NCBI GenBank assembly: GCA_016191345.1
Contig: JACPOU010000037.1
Coordinates: 120,299-184,298 of the forward strand
Origin: Chloroflexota bacterium
Lineage (GTDB): Bacteria > Chloroflexota > Limnocylindria > Limnocylindrales > CSP1-4
Direction of reading: 5' to 3'
Length of the DNA: 64,000 nucleotides
The translations under genes and the position numbers were made by a program. This document shows, in pieces, positions 37,347-44,287 of this stretch. Position 1 is the stretch's first letter. Every line of letters begins with the position of its first letter. The notes below the pieces were generated by a model. That model saw only the letters and a program-made list of their open reading frames with translations. It searched no databases and was not told the DNA's origin.

Positions 37347-38489
37347 ATGTCCGACCCGTCGCGTGGCGCCCCGTCCATCGCCCCGAACCTGACCCGCGAG
37401 GCCGTGCGCGGACCGTACGCGCCCGATCCGGGCGGTCCGCTCCCGGACGCCTTGCTCCGGCTCATCGAGCGGATGCCGAAGGCGGAGCTCCACCTCCACC
37501 TGGACGGCTCGCTCCGGATCGACACGGCGCTGGACCTGGCGCGGACGCGCGGGGTCGAGGCACCCGGGACCTGGGACGGCATGTACCACGCTCTCGTCGC
37601 GCCGCCGAAGGCCGCCGACCAGGCGGACCTGCTGCGCGCCTTCGACCTGCCGATCGCGCTCATGCAGGACGCCGAGGCACTCGAGCGGATCACCGTCGAG
37701 CTCGTGGAGGCGAAGGCCGCCGACAACGTCCGCTATGCCGAGATCCGCTGGGGCCCCCTCCTCCATGTCGCGCGCGGCCTCTCGCTGGCCGACGGCATCG
37801 CGGCCGTCGTCCGCGGCGCGGAGCGCGCATCGCGCGCGACCGGGATCACGGTCCGCCTCATCTGCACGGCGCTCCGCTGCCACGACCCGGCGGCCAATGT
37901 GGCGCTCGCAGAGACCGCGGCTCGCTTCCGGGATCGCGGCCTGACCGGCTGGGACCTCGCCGGCCAGGAGGCCCGCTACCCGGATCCGCTCCAGCACGGC
38001 CGCGCCTTCGAGGCCGCCCGCGCCGGCGGCCTGCGCATCACCGTCCACGCGGGTGAATGGGGCGGCGCGGAACAGGTTCGTCGATCCGTGGAGGCGGTGG
38101 ACCCCGAGCGCATCGCGCACGGGCCGGGCGCGGCGGATTCGCCGGCGGTCATGGCGATGCTTCGGGAGCGGCGGGTGACGCTCGACCTCTGCCCGACCTC
38201 GAATGCCCAGGCGGCGGTGGTGCCGACGGTCGCCGACCATCCGCTCGCTCGACTCCACCGGGCCGGCAATCCCGTGACGCTCAACACCGATGACCTCACG
38301 GTCAGCGACCTGACCCTGTCGGAGGAATACCGCAACGCGATCGAACGGATCGGCCTGAGCCTCCGGGAGCTGTGGGCAATCGACCGCTTCGCGCTCGACG
38401 TGGCGTTCGCCGACGACGCCGCGCTGGCGCCGCTCCGGGGCGCCTTCGACGCCTGGGCGGACGGTATTCCCGAGCTCGCGGGCGGATGA
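37347..38489 (+). CDS. add: Adenosine deaminase
   Basis: A 380-residue zinc amidohydrolase converting adenosine to inosine. Metal ligands and catalytic residues are visible: AELHLHLDGSL (HxH), ITVHAGEWGG with catalytic Glu, ERIAHGPG with His, and LNTDDLTVSD carrying the Asp pair. The spacing matches adenosine/adenine deaminases; adenine or 6-aminodeoxyfutalosine deaminase activity cannot be excluded. Transcription appears leaderless from TAGCAT. Together with the guanine deaminase at the left edge it marks purine salvage. Confidence 0.92.
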   Translation: MSDPSRGAPSIAPNLTREAVRGPYAPDPGGPLPDALLRLIERMPKAELHLHLDGSLRIDTALDLARTRGVEAPGTWDGMYHALVAPPKAADQADLLRAFDLPIALMQDAEALERITVELVEAKAADNVRYAEIRWGPLLHVARGLSLADGIAAVVRGAERASRATGITVRLICTALRCHDPAANVALAETAARFRDRGLTGWDLAGQEARYPDPLQHGRAFEAARAGGLRITVHAGEWGGAEQVRRSVEAVDPERIAHGPGAADSPAVMAMLRERRVTLDLCPTSNAQAAVVPTVADHPLARLHRAGNPVTLNTDDLTVSDLTLSEEYRNAIERIGLSLRELWAIDRFALDVAFADDAALAPLRGAFDAWADGIPELAGG

Positions 38490-38528
38490 GCCAGGCCCGC
38501 TGGCCACGATGGCGAGCCCGACGACCGC

Positions 38529-39398
38529 CTAGCGAGCCGTCCCGCGGGGTGGTGACGGGGTCGCGGCAAGGTCCCGAAGGACGGTCGCCAGCTCCTCGGC
38601 ATCGGCGGCCAGGGCCGTCGGCCGCAGCTCGGGCGGGAGCGCCTCGACATCCGCGCGCGTCGAGACCCCGGTGAGCATGAGGACGCTCCGCGCGCCCACG
38701 GCTCGGGCGGCCGCGATGTCCGTCGCCAGCCCGTCGCCGATCACGATCGCGTCTCGCGGGTCCGCGCCCACCGCCCGCGCCGCCTCCTCCATGAGGCCCG
38801 GCTCCGGCTTGCCGATGACCAGAGGGCTGGAGCCGGCGGCGACTTCGATGGCCGCGATGACGCTCCCCGACCCAGGCCGGAGCCCCCGCTCCATCGGATA
38901 GTTCGGGTCGCGGTTCGTGGCGATGAAGCGGGCGCCGGCCCGGATGCAGTCAGCGGCGGCGGCGATCCGGAGGTAGGTCAGCTGCGGATCGAGGCCCGCC
39001 ACCACCGCCTCCGGGTGGCCGGCTGCGGCCCACCCGTCGAGGCCCTCCTTCGCCATGCGCTCCGCGACATACGCGGCTCCGACGACCTCCAGGCCGACGT
39101 CACGCAGCTCGCGATCGAGGCCCGCCGCGCCGATCGTCAGGACACGCCGGACCCCCGGCTCGTGCTCGGCGAGATAGAGCGCCGTGGCCCGGGGCGCACT
39201 GACGACCCGGTCCGCGGACACCGGGGCGCCCATCGCGGCGAGGCGGGTCACGTAGTCGGCCCGGTAGTGCATCGAGTTGTTCGTGACGTAGACGACGTCG
39301 TCGCCCGTCGCCGCGCGCTCGGTCAGGAGGGCGGCGATGCCGGGCACGGGGTCGGCGCCGCGATAGACGACGCCGTCGAGGTCGACGAGCAGCAGCAT
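38529..39398 (-). CDS. HAD-IIA phosphatase, NagD-like
   Basis: A 289-residue HAD phosphatase of the C2-capped IIA class. Motif I LLLVDLDGVVYRG, motif II VVYVTNNSMHYR, Lys in LVIGKPEPGLM and motif III DAIVIGDGLATDIAAA are all present. Such enzymes dephosphorylate sugar phosphates, nucleotides or glycerol phosphates. A TAGCAT hexamer ends ten bases upstream of the ATG on the minus strand, leaving at most a few bases of leader. Convergent with adenosine deaminase, 39 bases apart. Confidence 0.9.
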   Translation of the reverse strand: MLLLVDLDGVVYRGADPVPGIAALLTERAATGDDVVYVTNNSMHYRADYVTRLAAMGAPVSADRVVSAPRATALYLAEHEPGVRRVLTIGAAGLDRELRDVGLEVVGAAYVAERMAKEGLDGWAAAGHPEAVVAGLDPQLTYLRIAAAADCIRAGARFIATNRDPNYPMERGLRPGSGSVIAAIEVAAGSSPLVIGKPEPGLMEEAARAVGADPRDAIVIGDGLATDIAAARAVGARSVLMLTGVSTRADVEALPPELRPTALAADAEELATVLRDLAATPSPPRGTAR

Positions 39399-39408
39399 GG
39401 CCGCTCGG

Positions 39409-39414
39409 ATGCTA
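39409..39414 (-). promoter_or_regulatory. -10 element TAGCAT of the NagD-like gene
   Basis: Ends ten bases before the ATG at 39398; faces the TACGAT of the divergent hydrolase gene in a 44-base spacer. Confidence 0.4.
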
Positions 39415-39430
39415 GCCGGAACGATGCCGG

Positions 39431-39436
39431 TACGAT
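39431..39436 (+). promoter_or_regulatory. -10 element TACGAT, leaderless start
   Basis: TACGAT, six bases, GTG at 39443. Confidence 0.5.
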
Positions 39437-39442
39437 GGCCGG

Positions 39443-40273
39443 GTGACGGATGAGCATCGCTGGCTGCCGGTCCCGGGCGGGACCCTCCACATCAGGGTCG
39501 AGGGCGACGGGCCGCCGATCCTCCTCATCCATGCGGGCATCGCCGACCTGCGCGCCTGGGATCCGCTCGTGCCGCTCCTCGTCGGAGCGGGCTACCAGGC
39601 CGTCCGCTACGACACCCGCGGGTTCGGCCAGTCGCGGACCGACGACGTCGAGTACTCGAACCGGGCCGACCTCCGGGCGGTCCTCGACGAGCTGGGGATC
39701 GGCAGGGCCGTCTTCGTCGGCAACTCGAGGGGCGCGATGATCGGCCTCGACACGCTCCTCGAATCGCCGGAGCGGTGCGCGGCGTTCGCATGGGTCGGCG
39801 GCGGCATCGGCGGCTTCGACGGCCGGACGACGGACGAGGAGATGGCGGTCTTCGAGGCGGCGAATGCGCTCGAGGAGTCCGGCGCGGATCCGGAGGCACT
39901 GGCCGACCTGGAGGTTCGAATCTGGGCCGACGGCATCGGTCAGCCGGAGGGTCGGGCGCCGGCCCGGCTCCGGGAGCAGCTGCGCGAGATGGACCTGCCG
40001 CTGCTCCAGCCCGGTCGCGTCACGGGGCGACCGATCCCGCTCGCCCCGCCCGCGAACGAGCGGCTGGCCGACATCCGAGCGCCGGTCCTCGCGGTCGTCG
40101 GGGCGCTCGATGTCCTCGGGACGCGCGACGCGTCGGAGCGGCTGGCGGCTGCGGTGCCCGGGACGCGGCACGTCGTCATCCCCGACGTCGCCCACATGGT
40201 CGGGATGGAAGCCCCCCACGAGCTCGCGCGGCTGATCGTCGAGCTCGTCCGGCCGCTCGGGAGCTGGGGATGA
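39443..40273 (+). CDS. Alpha/beta-fold hydrolase
   Basis: A 276-residue hydrolase. The nucleophile elbow is VGNSRGAMIG (GxSxG with Ser), the oxyanion region follows PILLIHAGIADLRAW, the acid is likely Asp in VVGALDVLG and the His is in DVAHMVGMEAP. The pattern is that of esterases and C-C bond hydrolases of the MhpC/haloalkane dehalogenase kind; no substrate can be assigned. Its stop overlaps the ATG of the NYN-domain gene. Confidence 0.88.
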   Translation: MTDEHRWLPVPGGTLHIRVEGDGPPILLIHAGIADLRAWDPLVPLLVGAGYQAVRYDTRGFGQSRTDDVEYSNRADLRAVLDELGIGRAVFVGNSRGAMIGLDTLLESPERCAAFAWVGGGIGGFDGRTTDEEMAVFEAANALEESGADPEALADLEVRIWADGIGQPEGRAPARLREQLREMDLPLLQPGRVTGRPIPLAPPANERLADIRAPVLAVVGALDVLGTRDASERLAAAVPGTRHVVIPDVAHMVGMEAPHELARLIVELVRPLGSWG

Positions 40274-41067
40274 GCCCGAGTCGCCGGCCCGGTCGCGCCG
40301 GCGGGAGCAACCGGCCGCGGACGCCGCGCGCCGACGGCGGGCACGGTGCGCCGGGCGGAGGCCCGGATGCCGCGCGAGGACGGACGGGCTGGGGCGCCTT
40401 CGCCGCGTTCGACGAGCGGCCCGGCGGCTTCCCCTCACAGGGTGCCGGCGACCCGTTCGCCGGCGTCGAGCGGGTCATGATCGACGGGTCCAACCTCCTG
40501 CATGCGCTCGCACGCGGGAGCGGGCCGCGCGGCGGTCCGGCAGCACCCGCGCCCGCGAGCGCGGTCATCGGCCGGCTGCGGGCCGCGTTCCCGAAGCAGG
40601 TCAGCCTGGAGCTCGTCTTCGACGGCCCGCGAGCGGGTGGCATCACCGGCCGGCTCGCCGAGGGCCTGCGGGTCAGCTACTCGGGCCGCGCGACCGCCGA
40701 CTCGCTCATCGTCGAGGGCGTCGAGGCGCAGCTGGCCCAGGACGGGCCGGGCGGGACCTGGGGGATTCTCGTGGTCACCGACGATCGCCAGCTCCGAGGC
40801 CTCGTCACCGAGCGCGGGGCACGGACCGCTGGGTCGTCGTGGCTGGCGGGGCGGATCGCGCGGATGCAGGCGCCGGAGCCCGTGGCGGTCCGGCGCGGCT
40901 CTCCAGGCTCCGGATCCGCACCCGGATCCGACGCGGCGGCCCGGCCACCGGGGCAGCGCTCGCGACCCCGCCCGCGCGGCGGCCCCGCCCTCCCCGGCCC
41001 GAAGCCCGGCACGCTGATCGGCCACCGGCGCCCGCCGCAATCGGCGCCGCGCGACGACGATGAGTAG
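40270..41067 (+). CDS. YacP-like NYN-domain (PIN-fold) ribonuclease candidate
   Basis: A 265-residue protein. A disordered Gly/Pro/Arg N-terminus (about 60 residues) precedes the NYN core: VERVMIDGSNLLHALA, SLELVFDGPR, the GRATADSLIVEGVEAQ segment and ILVVTDDRQLRGLVTERGARTAGSSW. Asp residues in MIDGSN, TADS and TDDRQ match the acidic site of YacP/Rae1-type RNases that cleave mRNA on or near ribosomes. The C-terminal 60 residues are basic and Pro/Arg-rich, consistent with RNA binding. Translationally coupled to the hydrolase by an ATGA overlap. Confidence 0.8.
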   Translation: MSPSRRPGRAGGSNRPRTPRADGGHGAPGGGPDAARGRTGWGAFAAFDERPGGFPSQGAGDPFAGVERVMIDGSNLLHALARGSGPRGGPAAPAPASAVIGRLRAAFPKQVSLELVFDGPRAGGITGRLAEGLRVSYSGRATADSLIVEGVEAQLAQDGPGGTWGILVVTDDRQLRGLVTERGARTAGSSWLAGRIARMQAPEPVAVRRGSPGSGSAPGSDAAARPPGQRSRPRPRGGPALPGPKPGTLIGHRRPPQSAPRDDDE

Positions 41068-41223
41068 GCCGGACGGTGGGGCGTCGCGGCGCGCGCCTCG
41101 CGCTCCGGCTCGCGGAGATCCGGCGTCGCATCGGGCCCGGACCTCGGTTCGCGAGGGCCGGGCAACGCCCCACCCGGCTCGGGCTCCCGGTCGCGAGGCG
41201 TCGCCGCGGCGCGGGCCGGCTGC

Positions 41224-41229
41224 TAGGAT
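41224..41229 (+). promoter_or_regulatory. -10 element TAGGAT, leaderless start
   Basis: TAGGAT, six bases, GTG at 41236. Confidence 0.5.
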
Positions 41230-41235
41230 TTCGCC

Positions 41236-41706
41236 GTGATCGACGCCATCCAGCAGCTCATCAACCGGATCCTCGAGATCACGTCCGTCTTCGTGCTCCC
41301 CGACTGGGGCGAGCTGATCGGCCTGCTGCCGGTCTTCCTGCTCATCGGCGTCATCGGTCCGCTGCTCTCGCTCATCGTCCTCGGCTGGGTCATCTTCGCC
41401 CTCCGCGCCCCGCGGACGAGGATCTCGATGGAGGTCGCGCCGCGGCGGGCGGAGATCGTCGACGGCGAGCCCGACTACCCCGCCGGGGAGCCCTACTGCC
41501 CGATCGATCGCCTCGTCTACCCGTTCGGGGCGACGACCTGCGACGTCTGCCGTCGCGAGCTGCTCGTCCGGTGCCCCAAGTGCGCGGCCGGCCGGGCCGC
41601 GCACATCACCACCTGCGGGAACTGCGGCCTCGTCCTGAAGATCGAGAATCGAGCCCGCGCCCTCCGACCCGCCGGGCCGCCGCCCGGAGGGGCGGCCGCC
41701 GCCTGA
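41236..41706 (+). CDS. Membrane protein with C-terminal zinc ribbon
   Basis: A 156-residue protein: hydrophobic helix at about 25-58 (GELIGLLPVFLLIGVIGPLLSLIVLGWVIF), then a cytoplasmic part with four Cys pairs or singles, YCPIDRLVYPFG, TTCDVCRREL, VRCPKCAAG and TTCGNCGLVL, that read as a double zinc ribbon. Function unknown; similar modules anchor regulatory or quality-control factors. It precedes the cytochrome c biogenesis gene by 102 bases on the same strand. Confidence 0.78.
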   Translation: MIDAIQQLINRILEITSVFVLPDWGELIGLLPVFLLIGVIGPLLSLIVLGWVIFALRAPRTRISMEVAPRRAEIVDGEPDYPAGEPYCPIDRLVYPFGATTCDVCRRELLVRCPKCAAGRAAHITTCGNCGLVLKIENRARALRPAGPPPGGAAAA

Positions 41707-41808
41707 TCGAGGCGGGCCGGGCAGGCCGGGCGGATCGCGGCGCCGGGGGGTGGCGTGCCGAAGCCCAGCCGGAACCGGGCCCGCAGGTCCCGCGTCCCGG
41801 AGTGATCC

Positions 41809-42834
41809 ATGGCCTCCATCGCGCAGCTCCTCTTCGTCGCCGGAACCGTGATCCTGATCAGCGGGTTCGCGGCGCACATCGGGCACGCCGTGCTCCTCGC
41901 CAATGGACGACGGCTCGCGGCCGCGGCCGAGGCGCTCACCTCGCGGGCGTCCGCGGCCGCGCCCCAGGCGGCCTGGGCCGGCGGCTCATCCGGCTCATCC
42001 GGCTCATCCGGCTCATCCGGCTCATCCGGCTCATCCGGCTCATCCGGCGCATCCGGCTCGTTCGTCCGGGCGCAGGCCGCGTCCGAGGCCGCGGGGCCCG
42101 CCGGCTACGCGGTCGGGACCGCGCTCTCGGGTGCCGCGCAGTGGCTGACGGTCGTGGCATTTGCCGCCCTGGCGAGCTCGGCGGTCCTGCGGGGGATCGT
42201 GGTCGGCCGCGGACCGTGGGGCAATCTCTTCGAGTTCAGCATCGCGTTCGCGACCTCGATCGTCGGTGGCTACCTCTTCCTGTCCCGCCGGTACCCGATC
42301 CGGTCGATCGGGGCGATCCCGGTCGGGGTCGCCGCCTTCCTCGTGCTCTATGCGTCGTCGCTGCCGTCGAAGATCGAGCCGCTCGTGCCTGCGCTCCAGA
42401 ACGCGCCCCTGCTGACGATCCATGTCGGGATGGCCGTGCTATCGTACGGCATCTTCGCGACGTCATTCGCGGCCGGGATCGGCTACCTCGCCCAGGGGAA
42501 GGACGACCGCTTCGGCTGGCTGCCCGGGCACGAGGTCCTCGACGAGGCCGCGTACCGGGCGGTCGTCATCGGCTTCCCGATCTTCGCCACGATGATCATC
42601 CTGGGCTCATGGTGGGCCTCGATCGCCTGGTCCCGCTACTGGGGCTGGGACCCCAAGGAGACCGCGGCACTCGTGACGTGGCTCGTCTACGCGATCTACC
42701 TCCACGTCCGGAACCAGCGCTCGTGGGCCGGCCGCCCGGCCGCACTGCTGCTGGTCATCGGGTTCGGGATGGTGCTCGTGACCTACTCGGGCTCGCTCTG
42801 GTTCACCGGCCTCCACGCGTACAGCGGGCTGTAG
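41809..42834 (+). CDS. Cytochrome c biogenesis protein, CcsA/ResC type
   Basis: A 341-residue membrane protein that handles haem for attachment to apocytochrome c (system II CcsA) or a CcmC-like role. The Trp-rich haem motif WGWDPKETAALVTWL and flanking hydrophobic helices, with His residues in LLTIHVGMAVLSYG and LHVRNQ, identify the family. Between the first and second helices lies a Ser/Gly insert of seven SSG repeats plus one SGA, not usual for the family, encoded by a 9-bp minisatellite. No CcsB partner is adjacent. Confidence 0.9.
   Translation: MASIAQLLFVAGTVILISGFAAHIGHAVLLANGRRLAAAAEALTSRASAAAPQAAWAGGSSGSSGSSGSSGSSGSSGSSGASGSFVRAQAASEAAGPAGYAVGTALSGAAQWLTVVAFAALASSAVLRGIVVGRGPWGNLFEFSIAFATSIVGGYLFLSRRYPIRSIGAIPVGVAAFLVLYASSLPSKIEPLVPALQNAPLLTIHVGMAVLSYGIFATSFAAGIGYLAQGKDDRFGWLPGHEVLDEAAYRAVVIGFPIFATMIILGSWWASIAWSRYWGWDPKETAALVTWLVYAIYLHVRNQRSWAGRPAALLLVIGFGMVLVTYSGSLWFTGLHAYSGL
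41983..42054 (+). repeat. 9-bp minisatellite in the ccsA-like gene
   Basis: Seven perfect copies of GGCTCATCC and one GGCGCATCC. Codes for a flexible Gly-Ser linker in a predicted soluble loop; copy changes stay in frame. Confidence 0.97.
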
Positions 42835-43030
42835 GCCCCGCCGGCCCTCGTGCGCGCCAGTTCGCGGGTCGGGCGGGGCCGGGAACCCGGCGCGGGTGAC
42901 CCAATCCAGTGCGGGAAGCCCGAGTACGCGCTCGGCGATGAGCACGGCATCCGCGCGGCGGGCCTCGACGTGGGCCGCGATGGCCCGGCGGCCGTGTTTC
43001 GGCGCCGCCGAGTCGGAGTCGTCGGAGTCG

Positions 43031-43062
43031 GACCGACCTCGGGCAGACGCCCGAGGTCGGTC
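43031..43062. terminator. Fourteen-base-pair hairpin downstream of the PxKF gene
   Basis: GACCGACCTCGGGC, loop AGAC, then its perfect complement. It begins 15 bases after the minus-strand stop at 43077 and lies in the 242-base convergent spacer; no T-tract follows, but position and stability indicate a terminator. Confidence 0.6.
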
Positions 43063-43076
43063 TCCCCCCTTGCTCC

Positions 43077-44138
43077 CTACTTGAAGAGGAAGTTGGCCCT
43101 GTGGTACGTCCCGTCGATCAGCTTCACGACGAGCTGGCGGCAGGTGCCCGTCCACGACTTCTCCGTCTTCCAGACGTAGACGTACTGGTCGGTGCCGGCG
43201 TCATACATGAGGCTGCTCGACCCGGCCGTCAGGGTCTGCTCGATGCCGTCGACGGAGCCCCCGGCCCCGCAAGCGATGACCTGCGACTTCGGATAGTCGG
43301 TCGCGAAGATCGCGAGACCCTGGTCACCATTGAGGCTGAATTTAACCGGGATCGCGCTCCCGGCCTTGACGCTGTTGACGACGGGCAGGTTGTCGACAGG
43401 CTGGAAGAAGCCGCCGAAGTCATAGCGGACGGCGTAGGCATGCGTCACGGTCGTGGAATTGCCGGCGTTGTCGGTGCCGGTGACGGCAAACGTCTGAGCG
43501 CCGACCGTGGAGGTGTCGATGGCCGCACCGTCGGCGACGTCGCCGGTGCACGTCGCCAGGCCTGACCCGCCTGCCTCGTCCGCGCAGGCATAGTCGGCGA
43601 GGACGACCTGGTCCAAGAGGTACACCGCGCCATCGGGCGGTGTCGTGATCGTCACCGACGGGTCGGTCGCATCGGCGTCGGTGAAATCGATGGTGAACGT
43701 CTTGTCGTAGAAGATCGCCCCGTTCGGCCCGATCCCGCCTTGGGACTGGTTCGGCTCGAGGACCTGGGAACTGCCGTTGGCGTCGCAGTACAGGGCCAGC
43801 GAATCGAGGCCCTGATTGTCGCCGTAGACCGTCGAGTTGCTGGCGACCACTCGCAGTTGATCCCCGTAGGCAGCCGAGAATTGGATCGGGTCGAGTACCG
43901 TAGCCAACTCGTCGTTGTTGTCGTAGAAGGTCGTGCCGTTCAGCTGCAACAGCAGGTCGTCATCGACAGCGATGCCTTGGGTGGCCGACACCGCGTTGGA
44001 CAGTGTCAACGCCCCGCCGGGACACGCCATCGGCGCGGCGGCAACGGCCTGGCCGATCGTCACCGTCATCAGAAGCCCGGCGACCAGTGCCGCCACGGTC
44101 CATCCGGGGATGAGGCGAGATCGCATCGCGTGGTTCAT
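43077..44138 (-). CDS. Secreted PxKF-domain protein
   Basis: A 353-residue exported protein. A signal peptide (TVAALVAGLLMTVTIGQAVAA) is followed by a beta-rich region, an Ig-like/HYR-type segment (VTITTPPDGAVYLLDQVVLADYACAD..GTDNAGNSTTVTHAYAV) and a C-terminal PxKF domain, FFQPVDNLPVVNSVKAGSAIPVKFSLNGDQGL with PVKF. These modules are found in large surface proteins of actinobacteria and Chloroflexota. Base use is less G/C-extreme than neighbours, with more Asn, Thr and Asp, suggesting surface selection or transfer. AAGGAGG lies ahead of the ATG. Divergent from the LuxR regulator. Confidence 0.82.
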   Translation of the reverse strand: MNHAMRSRLIPGWTVAALVAGLLMTVTIGQAVAAAPMACPGGALTLSNAVSATQGIAVDDDLLLQLNGTTFYDNNDELATVLDPIQFSAAYGDQLRVVASNSTVYGDNQGLDSLALYCDANGSSQVLEPNQSQGGIGPNGAIFYDKTFTIDFTDADATDPSVTITTPPDGAVYLLDQVVLADYACADEAGGSGLATCTGDVADGAAIDTSTVGAQTFAVTGTDNAGNSTTVTHAYAVRYDFGGFFQPVDNLPVVNSVKAGSAIPVKFSLNGDQGLAIFATDYPKSQVIACGAGGSVDGIEQTLTAGSSSLMYDAGTDQYVYVWKTEKSWTGTCRQLVVKLIDGTYHRANFLFK

Positions 44139-44275
44139 TGGTACACCCTCCTTCGTCGTTGTGGGGTGGGCCCATCGCCCTCCCGCGTGGACTCCCGCGG
44201 AGAAACCCCGTCACCGGCAGGGTCGATCCGCGGCGGTCGGGTGGAAACAGAGGATTCCCCAGTGTTTCGATCCCG

Positions 44276-44281
44276 CAGAAT
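44276..44281 (+). promoter_or_regulatory. Possible -10 element CAGAAT of the LuxR-type regulator
   Basis: CAGAAT, six bases, GTG at 44288; spacing fits the leaderless pattern but the first base deviates from TANNNT. Confidence 0.35.
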
Positions 44282-44287
44282 ACGGAC

